The notes: generated by a model from the letters alone, not told the origin. A stretch of DNA of 64,000 nucleotides from Heloderma charlesbogerti (GCA_026122225.1 JANEZZ010000975.1:310001-374000); one strand, 5' to 3'. Positions 29,418 to 41,753 are shown, counted from the stretch's first letter. Made by a program: numbers and translations.

Positions 29418-31379
29418 CTCACTTTGCACTCTTGCTGACTGAACCTGATACACAGATGTTAGCCCCTCAGAGCTTCTAATGGGGCACATGGGAAAAGGTA
29501 GCCCATGAGGTAAGTTGGCCCTAATCTTTAATCTTATCATAAATATTCAAACCTCCTCCTGCACAAGCTGTAGTACTGGCTTTTCTTTCTGTTCATTAAA
29601 ATAAACAATAGAATGCTTTTTTTTCTTTCTTTTTTTTAGAAAAGTATTTACTTCAGAGGATGGTTCAGACTCCATAATGAAGGAATTAAGAAAGAAAAGA
29701 AAAAGGATCCTGAGGGTAACAACTATGCCAAAAGGCAGATCTCCGCCAATGCTGATGTTTCCCTAAATCTTTTGCAAACAGGCTTACCAAACATAAGTTC
29801 TGTGACTTATAAAATATACACAAATTTATATAAAACACCAGGCTCATCTTCAGACAATACAAATATTCCTGCATTTCAGTCTATTTATCCTCCCGAAGCT
29901 TCCCTGAAGAGGTAAATCACCATAAAATCTGCTTAAATGAGGCCCATTTATAAATCCTTCTAAAACAGGATAAATATCTTGGATTGAATCAGCTTCCCTT
30001 CTGAGAGAGAGAGAGAGAGAGAGAATTCAGTCTGTTCAACAAAAAGCTTCTCCCACTCCTCCAAATTTGCCTTCACCCTGAAGACTCAGCCATTGTTGAC
30101 TCAAGATGGCAGAGCGAGTCACATCAGAGCAAACATGGTGCAACTGAACCAGGGAACAAACAAAGACCACCCCCCCAAAGGCCCTCTCCTGAGCTGTACA
30201 AACATGACAGATGCATAAACGGATGTTCCACAATAGGAATCAAAGATAAACATCTACATCTGTGAATAGGATTCCTGGGAAACTAAAAGAGATTCACATT
30301 TCTCTCTGCATTTCAGCTGAAGTTTGCCCAGATTGGGAAAGGCCAAGTGGTGGCCCAGTGTCCAAAGCTGACCTGTAAAGTAAATTTAGTTACAGCCACA
30401 CCAAAGAGGTGAGTGCACGCTTCCCTGAGGAGGATATCCACATATTCAGGAGATTTGGGATCACATGGGGGTTATGCTATCAGAGGTATGCTTTGTGGTG
30501 TTTTTTATATATTGCACCATTTCAGGCCATGAGTTCTGTTGATACCCTGCACTGTAGCCTGGATTGCAAGGTTGTGCAAAGGTCCAATCTTGAACAGAGT
30601 TCTGAATAGGTCAGGTTTCACAAGGAAGCTAGACAGGAATAGGTCATCAACACAGAAAAGTTCCGAGTGGTGCTGGTGTTGGAAACCAGACAAAGTTGTC
30701 TGTATGCTGCTCCACCAAGGAGCATAGTAATACTGAGCCTTAAATAACAGTTTAGTTGCATTTTGGCTGGTTGGCCCCATCTCCATACTGACTGGGGCTT
30801 TGTCTCTTTAAGCTGCCTGGCCTATTTCAGCAATCTCAGGCTTCCACAATGTGGGAGTAGTTGTGGCATGCTAGTTTCCTCATGGCCCAAGTCCTCAGAG
30901 CCTGAAGATGGTGGCCTGACCTGTTCTAGACAGAGGGGAGCTGGCCCCTGGGAACTTTTTGGAGAATTGGGTCCTAGGGAGGTGGAAGCCTTGTGATGTT
31001 TTTCCACAGCCGAGTCCTCTCCCTGAACCATTAACTTTGGAGCATCTTATTCTGAGGACAAGAAGTCAGGATTGTCAGAGGCAGGGATTTGAGGGCCTAG
31101 TCCATGACATACATGCATACATACATACAAAATAATTTATGTCCAATAAACATGTGCCAGACGGGACTGAACATTCTTGAGTTTTCAACTGCAGAAAGAC
31201 TACTTGAAATCACCAATGTCCCAAGGAAGACTTTCAAATTAATCACACAGAGGCATCAGCCTGGAAGGGATCAGAGATTCAACAAGACCAGCCTGATGAT
31301 TCCTTGACAATCACCTTCATCTCAAAATGGGAAGAATAGTTTTGTGTGTGTTTTAAAGGCAGCCTTTAAAGTAATAGTT
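29418..31379. other. Unassigned stretch
   Basis: (GA)n at 30003-30024 and (CATA)n near 31108-31130. 30400-31110 has the feel of a decayed LTR ('ctttgtctctttaagctgcc'), but no termini could be set. No gene seen. Confidence 0.4.
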
Positions 31380-31945
31380 TCACTGTATTCCCCACTGGCC
31401 ATGCCTCATCTGGAGTACTGTGTCCAGTTCAGGATGCAAACAAGCTGGAACAGGCTCAGAGGAGGTCAACAAAGATGGTCAGTGCTATGAAAACAAATCC
31501 TATGAGGAATGGTTGAAGAGAACTGGGTATGTTTAGCCTGAAGAAGAAAAAACTTCTTCTGGTAGTTTTTTCCTATCAGATCATATGATGGAAAATTATA
31601 GAGGCTTCAAATACCTGAAGGGCTGTCACACAGAAGAGGCACACAGGCAACTCCACATTTGTTCTCTGTGGTCCCTGAGGGCAGGACTAGATCTAATTGA
31701 CATTAGTTAAAGGAGGGTAGATTTTGGTTGAACATTACATTAGGAGAAACGTATTGACAATAACAGCAGTTCAACAATGGGACCAATTATCTAGAGAGGT
31801 GCTGGGCTCTCCCTCACTGGAGGTCTGCAAGCAGAGACTGGACAGCCTATCTGCTTGAGAAGCTCCAGCTCTGGATTTCCTGCATCAAGCAGGGGTTTAG
31901 GTTAGATGGCCTACAAGGCACCCTCCAACTCTATCACAGATGAAC
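31380..31945 (+). mobile_element. CR1 LINE 3' region
   Basis: 'cctcatctggagtactgtgt', 'ggctcagaggaggtcaacaa', 'ggtctgcaagcagagactgg' and 'aggttagatggcctacaag' are CR1 3'-end wording, although the terminal reiterated octamer is missing. Confidence 0.75.
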
Positions 31946-32044
31946 CGGTCCGGAGGATGAAGGCTAAGAAAACTTTCAGCATATTATGTCATCCTATCAA
32001 TTACAAGAATGTAATTGCTAGAATTTAATTCAGTATTCATTTTT

Positions 32045-32395
32045 TTAAAAAATCTATTATTATTTACTTTCAAACATTGATACCCTACCCTTCAAAAAGC
32101 TTTCTCGGGGCAGCTTGCAAGCAAATCTAACACCACAACAGCATAACCAAAGGAATCAGAACATAATAAAATAACGCTGGCAATAAAAACAGCAGGAAAT
32201 AAGAGAGCAACATAAAATTCGGACAATGGAGATGAAACATGCAGCTAAAATACAGTTTAAATGCTTGGGAATAGCCTTCCTGTGGAGAATGTTCCATAAT
32301 CAGGCTACCACAAGGAAGGTCCCCAGTGGCGAACCCTCTGCATCTGTGATCACAGGGGCACCCAAAGGAAGTCATCTGAAGATAATTGTAAAACA
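32045..32395. repeat. LINE-like 3' repeat
   Basis: 'ggcagcttgcaagcaaatct', 'acataataaaataacgctgg' and 'ccttcctgtggagaatgttc' parallel 26195-27290. Confidence 0.5.
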
Positions 32396-32529
32396 GCCTT
32401 CCCAGCCTGTGCCTTCCAGATGTGCTGGACTGCAGCTCCCATCATTCCCAGCTAACATGACATTTGCACTCCAACAGTATGGGAGCTCTAATATGTATAA
32501 CATGTAAGGGAGGGTCAATATGGCCTCCT

Positions 32530-33053
32530 TCCCCCCCCCCGCCGCCACCAGGTGTTCAAGGAGGGTGAGGGGAGACATGATAGTGGTCTGCAAAATTATG
32601 CACGGTGTGGAGAATGTGGATAGGAGACATTTTTCTCCCCCTCTCAAAATACTAGAACCCGGGGTCATCCCATGAAGCTGATCGGTGGGAGATTCAGGAC
32701 AGATAAAAGGAAGGGCTTCTTCACATAGCGCATAGTTAAACTATGGAATTCTCTACCACAAGAGGTAGTGATGGCCATCAATTTGGATGGCTTTAAAAGG
32801 GGGTTGGACAAATTCCTGGAAGAAAAGACTAACAATGGCTACTAGTCCTGATGGCCATGTGCTACCTCCAGTACCAGAGGCAGTGAGCCTATGTACACCA
32901 GTTGCTGGGGAACATGGGTGGGAGGGTGCTGTTGCACTCATGCCCTGCTTGTGGGTTCCTGGTCAACAGCTGGTTGGCCACTCTGTGAACAGAATGCTGG
33001 GCTAGATGGACCCTTGGTCTGATCCAGCAGGGATCTTCTTATGTTCTTATGAA
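32530..33053 (+). mobile_element. CR1 LINE 3' end
   Basis: Good 3' end: 'tggggagacatgatagtggt'-type start, 'gatggccatcaatttggatg', 'gggctagatggacccttgg', 'ctgatccagcagggatcttc', ending in the reiterated 'ttatgttcttatg' used by CR1 instead of poly-A. Non-coding 3' region only. Confidence 0.88.
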
Positions 33054-34075
33054 CACATAATGGGGGTGCAGAACAGCCCTGCATTATGCACATGGTGGTC
33101 AGGACATATGCCCTCTGCACATTCAGTGGACATGGGAAGGTTCTTCCCCACACACCTTCACACACACACACACACACACACCTTTTCTATTCTTCATACT
33201 TTTAGAAAGCTGTATTCTTTCTCAATGTGCCCCTTCTTGAAGAACCATGTAAACTGATTAACAGGCAACATAAACCTGGGAAATATAGTTTGGTCAGGGT
33301 GCTAAGGATTCTTTAATAGAGATTCCCAGAACTACAGTACCCAAGATTCTCTGGAAAGAGAGGGTGTGACTATTAAATAAAATAGATATGCCCAGAGAAC
33401 CTGGGATGTTATATCACTGGTAATTCTATTGGCCTCCCTTAAGCCTTAAAGGCTTAAGGCATCCTGGGATTTGTAGTCTTGCTAGGGCCCAGGCAACTCC
33501 AATAAGAATCCCTACTCACCATGCAGAATTCCAGAATATTGGAAGCATCATGCTTAAAAAGCTTTCCCTCACTCATAGTATGATCATGTTTTTCATGGAT
33601 ACCTGACATCACCAAGACATTTTCTCCTTGATTTATGAGCACAATACAACACAATGGCAAGCACCACACGAAAAGATGACAGAGTATGAATCAGAATTGC
33701 TACGTTTACTATTGATTCTGCTGTTTAAAATTAACCCACCAGGAGAAACCCTGTGAGAAACACTCTTGATATTAATGGTGTGCACTAAGTAACGGCTTTT
33801 GTATACAAGAAGTCATACTGTTCCAGAAGGGTTATAAATGTGAACCTGGTAAAGCGCACAAAAAAGCATAAACTTGCATGAATGTAATCTCTAGATTAAT
33901 GCCAGTCGATGCAAAGAGTTAGGCCATGGGAGAAAATGTCTAGGAAGCCAGTAGGTGCATTCTCCCTTTTAGGTCATAGGAGAAAATGCCCTGAATGTTC
34001 GTGTGGAAAATGCCACTAGCTCTATTACGTAGGACAGTGCTTGCCAAACAAAGCCATCTAAAGAGTAAACATAAA
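33054..34075. other. Unassigned stretch with (CA)n
   Basis: CA microsatellite at 33159-33181. A short inverted pair 'cctcccttaagccttaaagg' near 33430. No gene. Confidence 0.45.
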
Positions 34076-34456
34076 ATTGCTGGATCAGATCAAAGGCCTA
34101 TCTAGTCAAGCCTCCTGTGTCCCACAGTGGCCACAAGCAGGCCATGAAGGCAACAACCCCCTCTGACTGCTGTCCCTCAGCAACTGGCATTCAGAGGCAC
34201 ACCTCCACATCCACCCACTCCAATCCTAGAGGCAACTCACAGCCATCATGATTAATAGCCATCAACAGTGGCATCCTCCATGAATTGTCCAATCCCCCTT
34301 TAAAGCCATCTAAGTCGGTGGGCATTATCACTACATCTTGTGGTCACGAATCCCATAGTTTAACTAAGTATTGTGTGAAGACATACTTCCTTTTGTTTGT
34401 CCTGGGTCTCCCACCATTCAGCTTCATTGGATGATCCTGTATTCTAGTATTATAAA
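34076..34456 (-). mobile_element. CR1 LINE fragment, minus, right-hand part of a split copy
   Basis: 'tggatcagatcaaaggccta' through 'cctgtattctagtattat'. The sequence resumes at 38749 with 'aagagggggggagcatctct', exactly where intact copies such as 44725-45184 continue. The 4.3-kb gap is one hAT insertion carrying further elements. Confidence 0.8.
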
Positions 34457-34496
34457 CAGGACCAGCCTTAGCGGTGGCTGAGCTCGGTGGCTGCCC

Positions 34497-34613
34497 GGGG
34501 CACTAAGCTGAGGGAGTCAAGCTGAGCTGGGGGGGGGCAAGTTGATATGAGGGGGGCCCAAGCTGAGCTGAAGGGGGGGCCAAGCTGAGCTGGAGGGGGA
34601 GGCAAGCTGAGCT
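34497..34613. repeat. Short minisatellite, about 28-bp unit
   Basis: Four to five degenerate units of 'caagctgagctg' followed by a G-rich spacer, inside the hAT element. Confidence 0.7.
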
Positions 34614-34867
34614 CAGTGGCTGTGTTTTTTTAATGTACTGTCTGCAGTGAACTAGGGTGGCAAAAGGTAAGTGTCTGTAACCTTTCAACATTTGACAGGT
34701 TGTTTGGGTACTAAATACAAAATGAACTTCCTTCAATTAGCTTTAAAGTGTGTTTTTTTTTTTTTCAATTTGCACATTGGTGTCATTTGTGCTAGGTAAA
34801 AATTAGATTAACACAGCTTTATTTTGAGGCAATGTTACCGAGTGCTTAGCAGTTCAAATACTGCAAA

Positions 34868-35168
34868 GACTATAAGCACTATATCTCTTCTCGATCATCC
34901 CAGAGTGCAGGACATGGAATAATGGGCTCAAGTTACAGGAAGCCAGATTCCAGCTGAACATCAGGAAAAACTTCCTGACTGTTAGAGCAACACAACAATG
35001 GAACCAATGACCTAGGGCGGTGGTGGGCTCTCCCACACTGGAGGCATTCAAGACGAGGCTGGACAGCCATCTGTCAGGGATGCTCTGACTTAGATTCCTG
35101 CATTGAGCAGGGGGCTGGACTCGATGGACTTGTAGGCCCCTTCCAACCCTACTATTCTATGATTCTAT
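34868..35168 (+). mobile_element. CR1 LINE 3' end, second subfamily
   Basis: 'gctgaacatcaggaaaaact', 'ctggaggcattcaagacgag', 'ggactcgatggacttgtagg', ending 'ctattctatgattctat', the classic CR1 terminal reiteration. Confidence 0.88.
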
Positions 35169-35584
35169 ATAAACAATAATAAAATAAAGCCACAAGCTAT
35201 AAGAGGTCAGCTGGATACCTTTTTTATTTATAACTTTTCTTTATTATTTTTAAAGATTAGATCACTGCCTTGTTGTGGCGAAGGGGCTTGCGTAACTCAG
35301 TGAAGCCATAAGCTATGCCATGCAGGGCCACCCAAGACGGACAGGTCATGGCAGAGAGTTCTGACAAAACATGGTCCACTGGAGAAGGAAATGGCAACCC
35401 ACTCCAGTATTCTTGCCAAGAAAACCCCATGGAACGTATCACAAGCCTAAAAGATATGACGCCGGAAGATGAGCCCCTCAGGTAGGAAGGTGTCCAATAT
35501 ACTACTGGGGAAGAGCAGAGGGTATTTCCAAGTAGCGCCAGAAAGAGTGAAGCGGCTGGGCCAAAGCCAAAAGGACACTCAGCT

Positions 35585-36334
35585 GTGGATGTGTCTGGTG
35601 GTGAAAAGAAAGTCCGATGCTGTAAAGAACAATATTGTTTAGGAACCTGGAATGTCAGATCAATGAATCAAGGTAAGCTGGAGGTGGTCAAACATGAGAT
35701 GGCAAGACTGAACATCGACATCTTGGGAATCAGCAAACTAAAATGGACAGGCATGGGCGAATTTAATTCAGGTGACCATCATATCTACTACTGTGGGCAA
35801 GAATCCCTTAGAAGAAATGGAGTAGCACTCCTAGTCAACAAAAGGGTGGGAAAAGCAGTCCTGGGGTACAATCTCAAAAACGATAGAATGATCTCAGTAC
35901 GAATCCAAGGCAAACCATTCAACATCACAGTAATTCAAGTCTATGGCCCAACCACTGAGGCCGAAGAAGCTGAGGTTGATCGGTTCTATGAAGACCTACA
36001 ACACCTTCTAGAACTAACACCAAAAAAAGATGTCCTCTTCATCATAGGGGATTGGAATGCTAAAGTAGGAAGTCAAGAAATCACCGGGATAACAGGCAAG
36101 CATGGCCTTGGTGTGCAAAATGAAGCAGGACAAAGGCTAATAGAGTTTTGCCAAGAGAACACGCTGATCATAGCAAACACTCTTTTCCAACAGCACCAGA
36201 GACGACTCTACACATGGACTTCACCAGATGGTCAATATCGAAATCAGATTGATTATGTACTTTGCAACCAAAGATGGAGAAGCTCCATACAATCAGTAAA
36301 AACAAGACCTGGAGCTGACTGGCTCAGATCATGA
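35585..36334 (+). pseudogene. BovB copy 1 endonuclease domain
   Basis: A 249-residue open stretch of the BovB polyprotein covering the endonuclease that nicks target DNA. Visible motifs: GTWNVRSMNQGKLE near residue 21, ISKLKWTGMGEF near 49, GQESLRRNGVALLV near 71, VYGPTTEAEE near 118, IGDWNAKVG near 154 and YTWTSPDGQYRNQIDYVL near 208. The reading frame is lost at the expected GSDH catalytic motif: copy 1 has 'gactggctcagatcatgag' where copy 3 has two more bases ('gactgtggctcag'), so a 2-bp deletion produces a stop at 36332-36334. The upstream part (from 35320) is also BovB-like but interrupted. Confidence 0.88.
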
Positions 36335-36465
36335 GTTTCTTGTTGCAAAATTTCAGCTTAAATTCAAGAACGTAGGGAAAACCACTAAACCATTCAGGTA
36401 TGACCTAAATCATATCCCTTATGGATATAGTAGAGGAATAGATTTAAGGGATTAGACCTGATAGA

Positions 36466-38442
36466 GTGCCTGAGGAACTATGGACGGAGGTCCGTAACAT
36501 TGTTCAGGAGGCAGCAACTCAATCCATCCCAAAGAAAAAGAAATGCAAGAAAGCCAAGTGGCTGTCTGATGAGGCTTTACAAGTAGCTGAGGAAAGAAGG
36601 GAAGCGAAAAGCAAGGGAGAAAGGGGAAGATATATCCAACTGAATGCAGAGTTCCAGAGAATAGCAAGGAGAGACAAGAAGGCCTTCTTAAATGAACAAT
36701 GCAAAGAAAACGAGGAAAACAACAGAATGGGAAAGACTAGAGATCTCTTCAAGAAAATCGGAGATCTCAAGGGAACGTTTTGTGCAAAGACGGGCATGAT
36801 AAAGGACAAAGAAGGCAGGGACCTAACAGAAGCAGATGAGATTAAGAGGTGGCAAGAATACACAGAAGAACTATACAGGAAAGATCTGAATGTCCCTGAT
36901 AGCCATGATAGTGCGGTCACTGAACTTGAGCCGGACATCCTAGAGAGTGAAGTCAAGTGGGCCTTAGGAAGCATTAGTAACAACAAAGCTAGCGGAGATG
37001 ACAGTATTCCAGCTGAGCTATTTAAAATCCTAAAAGATGATGCTGTTAAAGTGCTGCATTCAATATGCCAACAAATCTGGAACACTCAACAGTGGCCACA
37101 AGACTGGAAAAGGTCAGTTTACATTCCAATTCCAAAGAAGGGCAACGCCAAAGATTGTTCAAACTACCGTACAATTGCACTCATTTCACATGCCAGCAAG
37201 GTGATGCTCAAAATCCTACAAGCTAGGCTTCAGCACTATGTGAACCAAGAACTACCGGAAGTACAAGCTGGGTTTTGAAGAGGCAGAGGAACTAGAGATC
37301 AAATCACCAACATTCGCTGCATCATGGAGAAAGCAAGAGAATTCCAGAAAAACGTCTATTTCTGCTTCATTGACTATGCTAAAGCCTTTGATTGCGTGGA
37401 TCACAACAAACTGTGGCAAATTCTTAAAGTGATGGGAGTACCAGACCACCTTACCTGTCTCCTGAGAAACCTGTATGAGGGTTAAGAAGCAACAGTAAGA
37501 ACCAGACATGGAACAACCGATTGGTTCAAAATTGGGAAAGGAGTACGACAAGGCTGCATATTGTCACCCTGCTTATTTAACTTATATGCAGAGTACATCA
37601 TGAGAAACGCCGGGTTGGATGAATCACAGGTCGGAATTAAGATTGCCGGGAGAATTATCAACAACCTCTGATATGCAGATGATACCACCCTAATGGCAGA
37701 AAGCGAAGAGGCTCTAAAGAGCCTCTTGTTGAGGGTGAAAGTGGAGAGTGCAAAAGCTGGTTTGAAACTCAACATTAAAAAAACTAAGATCATGGCATGT
37801 GGCCTCATCACTTCCTGGCATATAGAAGGGGAAGAAATGGAAGCTGTGACAGATTTTATTTTCTTGGGCTCCAAGATCACCGCAGACGGTGACTGTAGCC
37901 ATGAAATTAAAAGACGCTTGCTCCTTGGGAGGAAAGCTATGGCAAACCTAGACAGCATAGTAAGAAGCAGAGACATCATCTTGCCGACAAAGGTCCATCT
38001 AATCAAAGCTATGGTTTTTCCAGTAGTAATGTATGGCTGTGAGAGCTGGACTATAAGGAAGGCTGAGCGCCGAAGAACTGATGCTTTCGAACTGTGGTGC
38101 TGGAGAAGACTCTGACGAGTCCCCTGGACTGTAAGGAGGTCCAATCAGTCCATCCTAAAGGAAATCAACCCTGAGTGCTCATTGGAAGGACAGATACTGA
38201 AGCTGAAGCTCAAATATTTTGGCCACCTAATGCAAAGAGAAAACTCTCTGGAAAAGACCCTGATGCTGGGAAAGACTGAAGGCAAAAGGAGAAGGGGACG
38301 GCAGAGGATGAGATGGCTAGATAGCATCACCGATGCAATGAATATGAACTTGAGCACGCTCCAGGAGAGAGCGCAGGACAGGAAGGCCTGGCGTGCTATG
38401 GTCCATGGGGTCACGAAGAGTCGGACACAACTGAACGACTGA
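36466..38442 (+). pseudogene. BovB copy 1 linker and reverse transcriptase, with stops
   Basis: 36466-37278 is open for 270 residues (IPKKKKCKKAKWLSDEAL, then RT-type NKASGDDSIPAELFK, IPIPKKGNAKDCSNYRTIAL and LQARLQHYVNQELPEVQAGF) and stops with TGA at 37276-37278. The frame then continues in BovB sense but is cut by TAA in 'gagggttaagaag' (about 37480) and by TGA at 37669-37671, the codon immediately before the catalytic YADD (37672-37683). 37693-38115 encodes the thumb and C-terminal part (KIMACGLITSWHIEGEE, ADGDCSHEIKRRLLLGRKA, CESWTIRKAE) and ends in TGA at 38113-38115, with the tail in 38182-38442. The enzyme would prime cDNA at a nicked target; this copy cannot. Confidence 0.88.
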
Positions 38443-38453
38443 ACAACAACAAC

Positions 38454-38748
38454 CCAATGATAGGAACTGGTACAAAATATTAAAAACTGTAAGTAAAACC
38501 TGGGATAGTTCTTCAGTCTTGCATAGTGCACTGCCACTGCTCAGAATGTGGCTTTTCGAGCATTGGGTTGCGCAAACTGTAGCACAGTGGCTGAGAGATC
38601 AAGGTTTTCAGCAACATCGTTCTTGATGGACATCACACCTGCACCAGGCCCCATAAATCCTCTAGGTGCCCTTGCAAAATTGATTGGCGGGGGGGGGCAC
38701 CAAAGGTATCCCTTCCCCAGGGCACTATTTATCCTAGGGCTGGCCCTG
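38454..38748. other. Right part of the hAT element 34457-38748
   Basis: Non-coding remainder of the host element, ending 'gccccagggcact...' like wording and CTAGGGCTGGCCCTG. The 'gggggggggg' run is at 38688-38697. Confidence 0.5.
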
Positions 38749-39015
38749 ATTATAAGAGGGGGGGAGCATCTCTTTATCCACTTTCTTCGCACCATGCATA
38801 ATTTTATACACCTCTATCATGTCTCCCCTCACTCACCCTTTTTCTAAGCTAAAGGGCTCCAAACATTCTAACCTTTCCTCACAGAAGAGTTCCTCCAGCC
38901 CTTTGATCATCTTCATTGCCTTTTTCTGCACCTTTTCCAGCTTTACAGTATTGTTTCTGACCTGTGATATCCAGACCTGTACACAGTATTCCAAGTGTGG
39001 TCAAGCTGTAAATTT
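38749..39015 (-). mobile_element. CR1 LINE fragment, minus, left-hand part of the split copy
   Basis: 'ccaccttctttcgcaccatgc'-like text, 'atcatgtctcccctcactc', 'ctccagccctttgatcatc' and 'ccagacctgtacacagtatt' continue the CR1 of 34076-34456 after the hAT insertion. Confidence 0.82.
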
Positions 39016-39143
39016 GTATAAGAGCATTATGACATTGGCAGTTTTATGTTAAGACACTGGAAATGAGCACAGAATTCAGTATCTTATGAACTCCCAGCTT
39101 TCTTTAAAAAAAAGAATGAAAGAGCCAACTTCCTAGTCCTTAT

Positions 39144-39559
39144 GGGCACAATCCTGTCGAGATAGGTGGCCGCCTCCAAACTCGAAGGCAACCACCTATC
39201 CAAAGCAGGGCAGGTGAAGCATAGAGGGGATCGTTCCCTCCGTGCTTCTCCTGCCCTACATTTTCAGCTAGACAGCCGATTGCGGCTGTCTAGCCACAGG
39301 AACACGGAGTGGGGAGGGAGGCTGCTGCATGACACATAGGATGTGTCATACAGGCAACTACGCTCTCCTGGCCCCGGGCCGGAACGCCCCAAGCCATGCC
39401 CCTTTCCAGCCACTCCACACTCCTCTTGTGAGCATGGAGGATGGAGCTGTTCTGCACTGCCTCTGAGGCAGCACAGAAGTGGGGCGAGATCTGTTCTCCG
39501 GGAAAATGGCATAACCTATGGCCATCTAGCCACTGTCTAGCGGCCATAGGATTGCTCCC
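39144..39559. mobile_element. Harbinger-like element, 416 bp
   Basis: Ends GGGCACAATCCTG and 'ccataggattgctccc'. Flanks are tat and taa, one base from a TWA duplication. Internally close to 5928-6370 ('taggtggccgcctccaaact'). Confidence 0.7.
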
Positions 39560-40751
39560 TAAGCCTTTGAAACTTGGCTTGAAAGTGTGCCAGAAATTCC
39601 TGGTTAACTTTCTGAATCCAGAGAAGGCATTGAGCAAGTTTTCCAAGAGGTGACGAGGCAGAGGGCTCATATGCAAAATTAGGCAGATTCAATCAATTTA
39701 TTAATTGGGTCATACTAAACCAAAATTGGCTAAAGTTACTTGAATTGGGTGACTACAATCCTTTAACGTTATAAGTACCATCCACAGGCAAGAACCTGGA
39801 AGCCCTACAGGAGCTAACATTGAAGGCCAAATTTGTGCCATGCGATTCTTGAAAACTCAGCCTCTTCCCATTAAAGGCAGCTAGAGCTTCATTAGAAACG
39901 TCCATAGGATTGGGGAAAACTGAATGTTTTTGTGGCTGTCCTGTCCTCTCACTCTCTCTCAGCTCATGTGTCATTTCATAGTAATTTCATTCATAGCGCT
40001 GTAGAGTTTTCTGTATTCCCTTCTTGATGATCACAGTCTTATTAGGGGAGGGTTTTTCCCTCATTGCCCCAGATGTCAATAGGAAATGTATATTTTACCG
40101 ATTTAGCATAGGGTGCTTTGTTTCCTTTTTCCTCTTTTTCACATTTTTCATTCGCTAGGCTATATCGATTAAAGCAAATGGATATTAAATGCTGACAAAT
40201 AATTCTGTCTTGCTCATGAGGTACATTTTCTTTCCCAAGGTCCTGTACTCCACTGCTGAGCAATCTTAATGTCGAGGACCTAGGATATTAGCAACAGTTT
40301 TGCTTTATCTTATATAAGCACCCTTTAAATCAGCTTCTTGGGAGCAACCGTAATAGTGCATATGATAAATGCTCTTGTTGGGCCAAGGCTCTTATCAGCC
40401 AACTAACACATAAATACAAGAATATTTTCAAGGCAAAAACATTGGTTACACTGTAAGCCAGGGTGTTCAAGGGAGCCCACTGTAATAGTGGTCCACGCTT
40501 ACCAGGTGCCATTACACGTCCCAGTAAATTCACACTGACCCAAGCACTTGATCCTGCTTACTCTGCAACCTAGAGGACCTTTTCTAGGGGTCTCTTTGTT
40601 TCCTGTTCCTCTTCCTTGTATGCCTTCCCTTGCTCCTACATGTAACTCACCCTTGATAGACTTTCATGGTTAGTTACAGCAGAACCCTATACATGTCAAC
40701 TCCAAAGCAAATTCCATTGAGTTCAATAGACCTTACTCCCAGCGTGTACAG
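39560..40751. other. Unassigned stretch, possible conserved non-coding
   Basis: About 1.2 kb of unique-looking sequence. 40680-40750 resembles a decayed 'cattgagttcaatagacctt' MITE core. No gene or promoter seen. Confidence 0.35.
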
Positions 40752-40845
40752 CACTCTTCCCCAACCTGGTGCCCTCTAGATGTTTTGGACCACAACTTCC
40801 AGGATTCTTGACCACTGCCCATGCTGGCTGGGCAAGAGACCCCAC
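40752..40845. mobile_element. Small palindromic MITE, half copy
   Basis: 'cttccccaacctggtgccct' and 'agatgttttggaccacaact' without the matching right arm. Confidence 0.55.
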
Positions 40846-40872
40846 TGCTGCACTATGCTCAGCTTCTGGTAG

Positions 40873-41205
40873 AGTGGCCACTTGCATGTTGCCAATAAAG
40901 AGGCCAAAAGAGGACACCCATTTATATAAAATGTGCACATGTCCATTTATATGCAACTTAATAAATGCTTACTCTAAATAGAAATACAGTACATCTCAGC
41001 ATCGTGGAGAAGACTGTGACCAGGTGACCTGTGTGCCTGCTCTGTCTGCTGTCCAGGTACTAACTGCTGATGGACAACTTCAAGATCCCTTCTCCCTTCT
41101 TATTGTTCCTTATCTTTAAACTGGACTTGGACTGGACTACCCTTGAAATGGAAGATGGCTTCAAGTGGAGGACTGTCCTTTGTAAAGTAGGGAAGATGGC
41201 CACCC
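40873..41205 (+). mobile_element. TAGGGTGGCC-family copy
   Basis: Left 'tagagtggccacttgcatg', right 'aagatggccaccct'; interior 'acagtacatctcagcatcg' and 'gaccaggtgacctgtgtgcc'. Confidence 0.7.
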
Positions 41206-41745
41206 TGGGCGGGTAGTTTTTTTAGTTTTTTATCATGAAATTTTAGTTTATTTCAAATAAGCTTAGCAAAGTAAAAGCAACAAAAAGAAGACAAACATAC
41301 ATAATAATAGATCAAAATCACTAAAGAAACAAAGGAATTCACTCATTATAAATCTTAGTCTATAACCGATATGCTTATGGAACATCTACAATAAAACAGC
41401 CTAAGTAGGAGCTCAATACCTAACGAAAGTAAAAAATACAAGTTCTACAACACAGAAAAGGAGTGTGTGCAAGTGCATGCCATTTTGTGTGCATATATGT
41501 ATTAATCAGAAAAAATATGTACTTGGATCAACTGTACTTGGATAGAACTTTATCAAAAGTTCGAAGTGCTTCAACATATGAAATGAATGGAAGCCATGGT
41601 GTCATATTATCATTCTTCGGGTTAGGATTCCTTGCCCGCTGCACTTGCTAAGTTTACACATATTCGTCGTCTCCCAAATTTTATTTATCCGCTGCTCTTC
41701 AGTTGGCTACCCTAGTTTGTGGTCTTGTGCAAGCCACTGATCTCC
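41206..41745. other. Unassigned AT-rich stretch
   Basis: No feature recognised. Confidence 0.4.
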
Positions 41746-41753
41746 ATCCAGAT

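Larger units (their letters stand above)
35261..38453 (+). mobile_element. RTE-BovB LINE copy 1, near full length, dead
   Basis: About 3.2 kb, the usual BovB length, from 'gatcactgccttgttgtggc' to the 3' end 'gacacaactgaacgactg' plus (AAC)n. It carries an apurinic-type endonuclease, a linker region and a reverse transcriptase, but in several pieces. It lies inside the hAT element 34457-38748. BovB is the RTE clade LINE known for horizontal transfer between squamates and ruminants. No convincing target duplication was found. Confidence 0.92.
34457..38748. mobile_element. hAT element (CAGGGCCAGCCCTAG ends) loaded with CR1 and BovB
   Basis: Ends CAGGACCAGCCTTAG and CTAGGGCTGGCCCTG are inverted. 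Flanks attataaa (34449-34456) and attataag (38749-38756) agree at 7 of 8 and coincide with the break in the host CR1. Inside are a short minisatellite (34497-34613), a CR1 3' end (34868-35168) and BovB copy 1 (35261-38453). The element's own sequence is probably under 1 kb and non-coding. Confidence 0.75.

Noticed and set aside
30400..31110. Possible LTR
   Set aside because: Composition looks LTR-like but I could not find TG...CA termini with a duplication.
35245..38453. Ruminant origin of the sequence because of BovB
   Set aside because: No ruminant SINEs or mammalian L1/MIR pattern are seen; CR1 ends, the SINE and the hAT MITEs point to a squamate.
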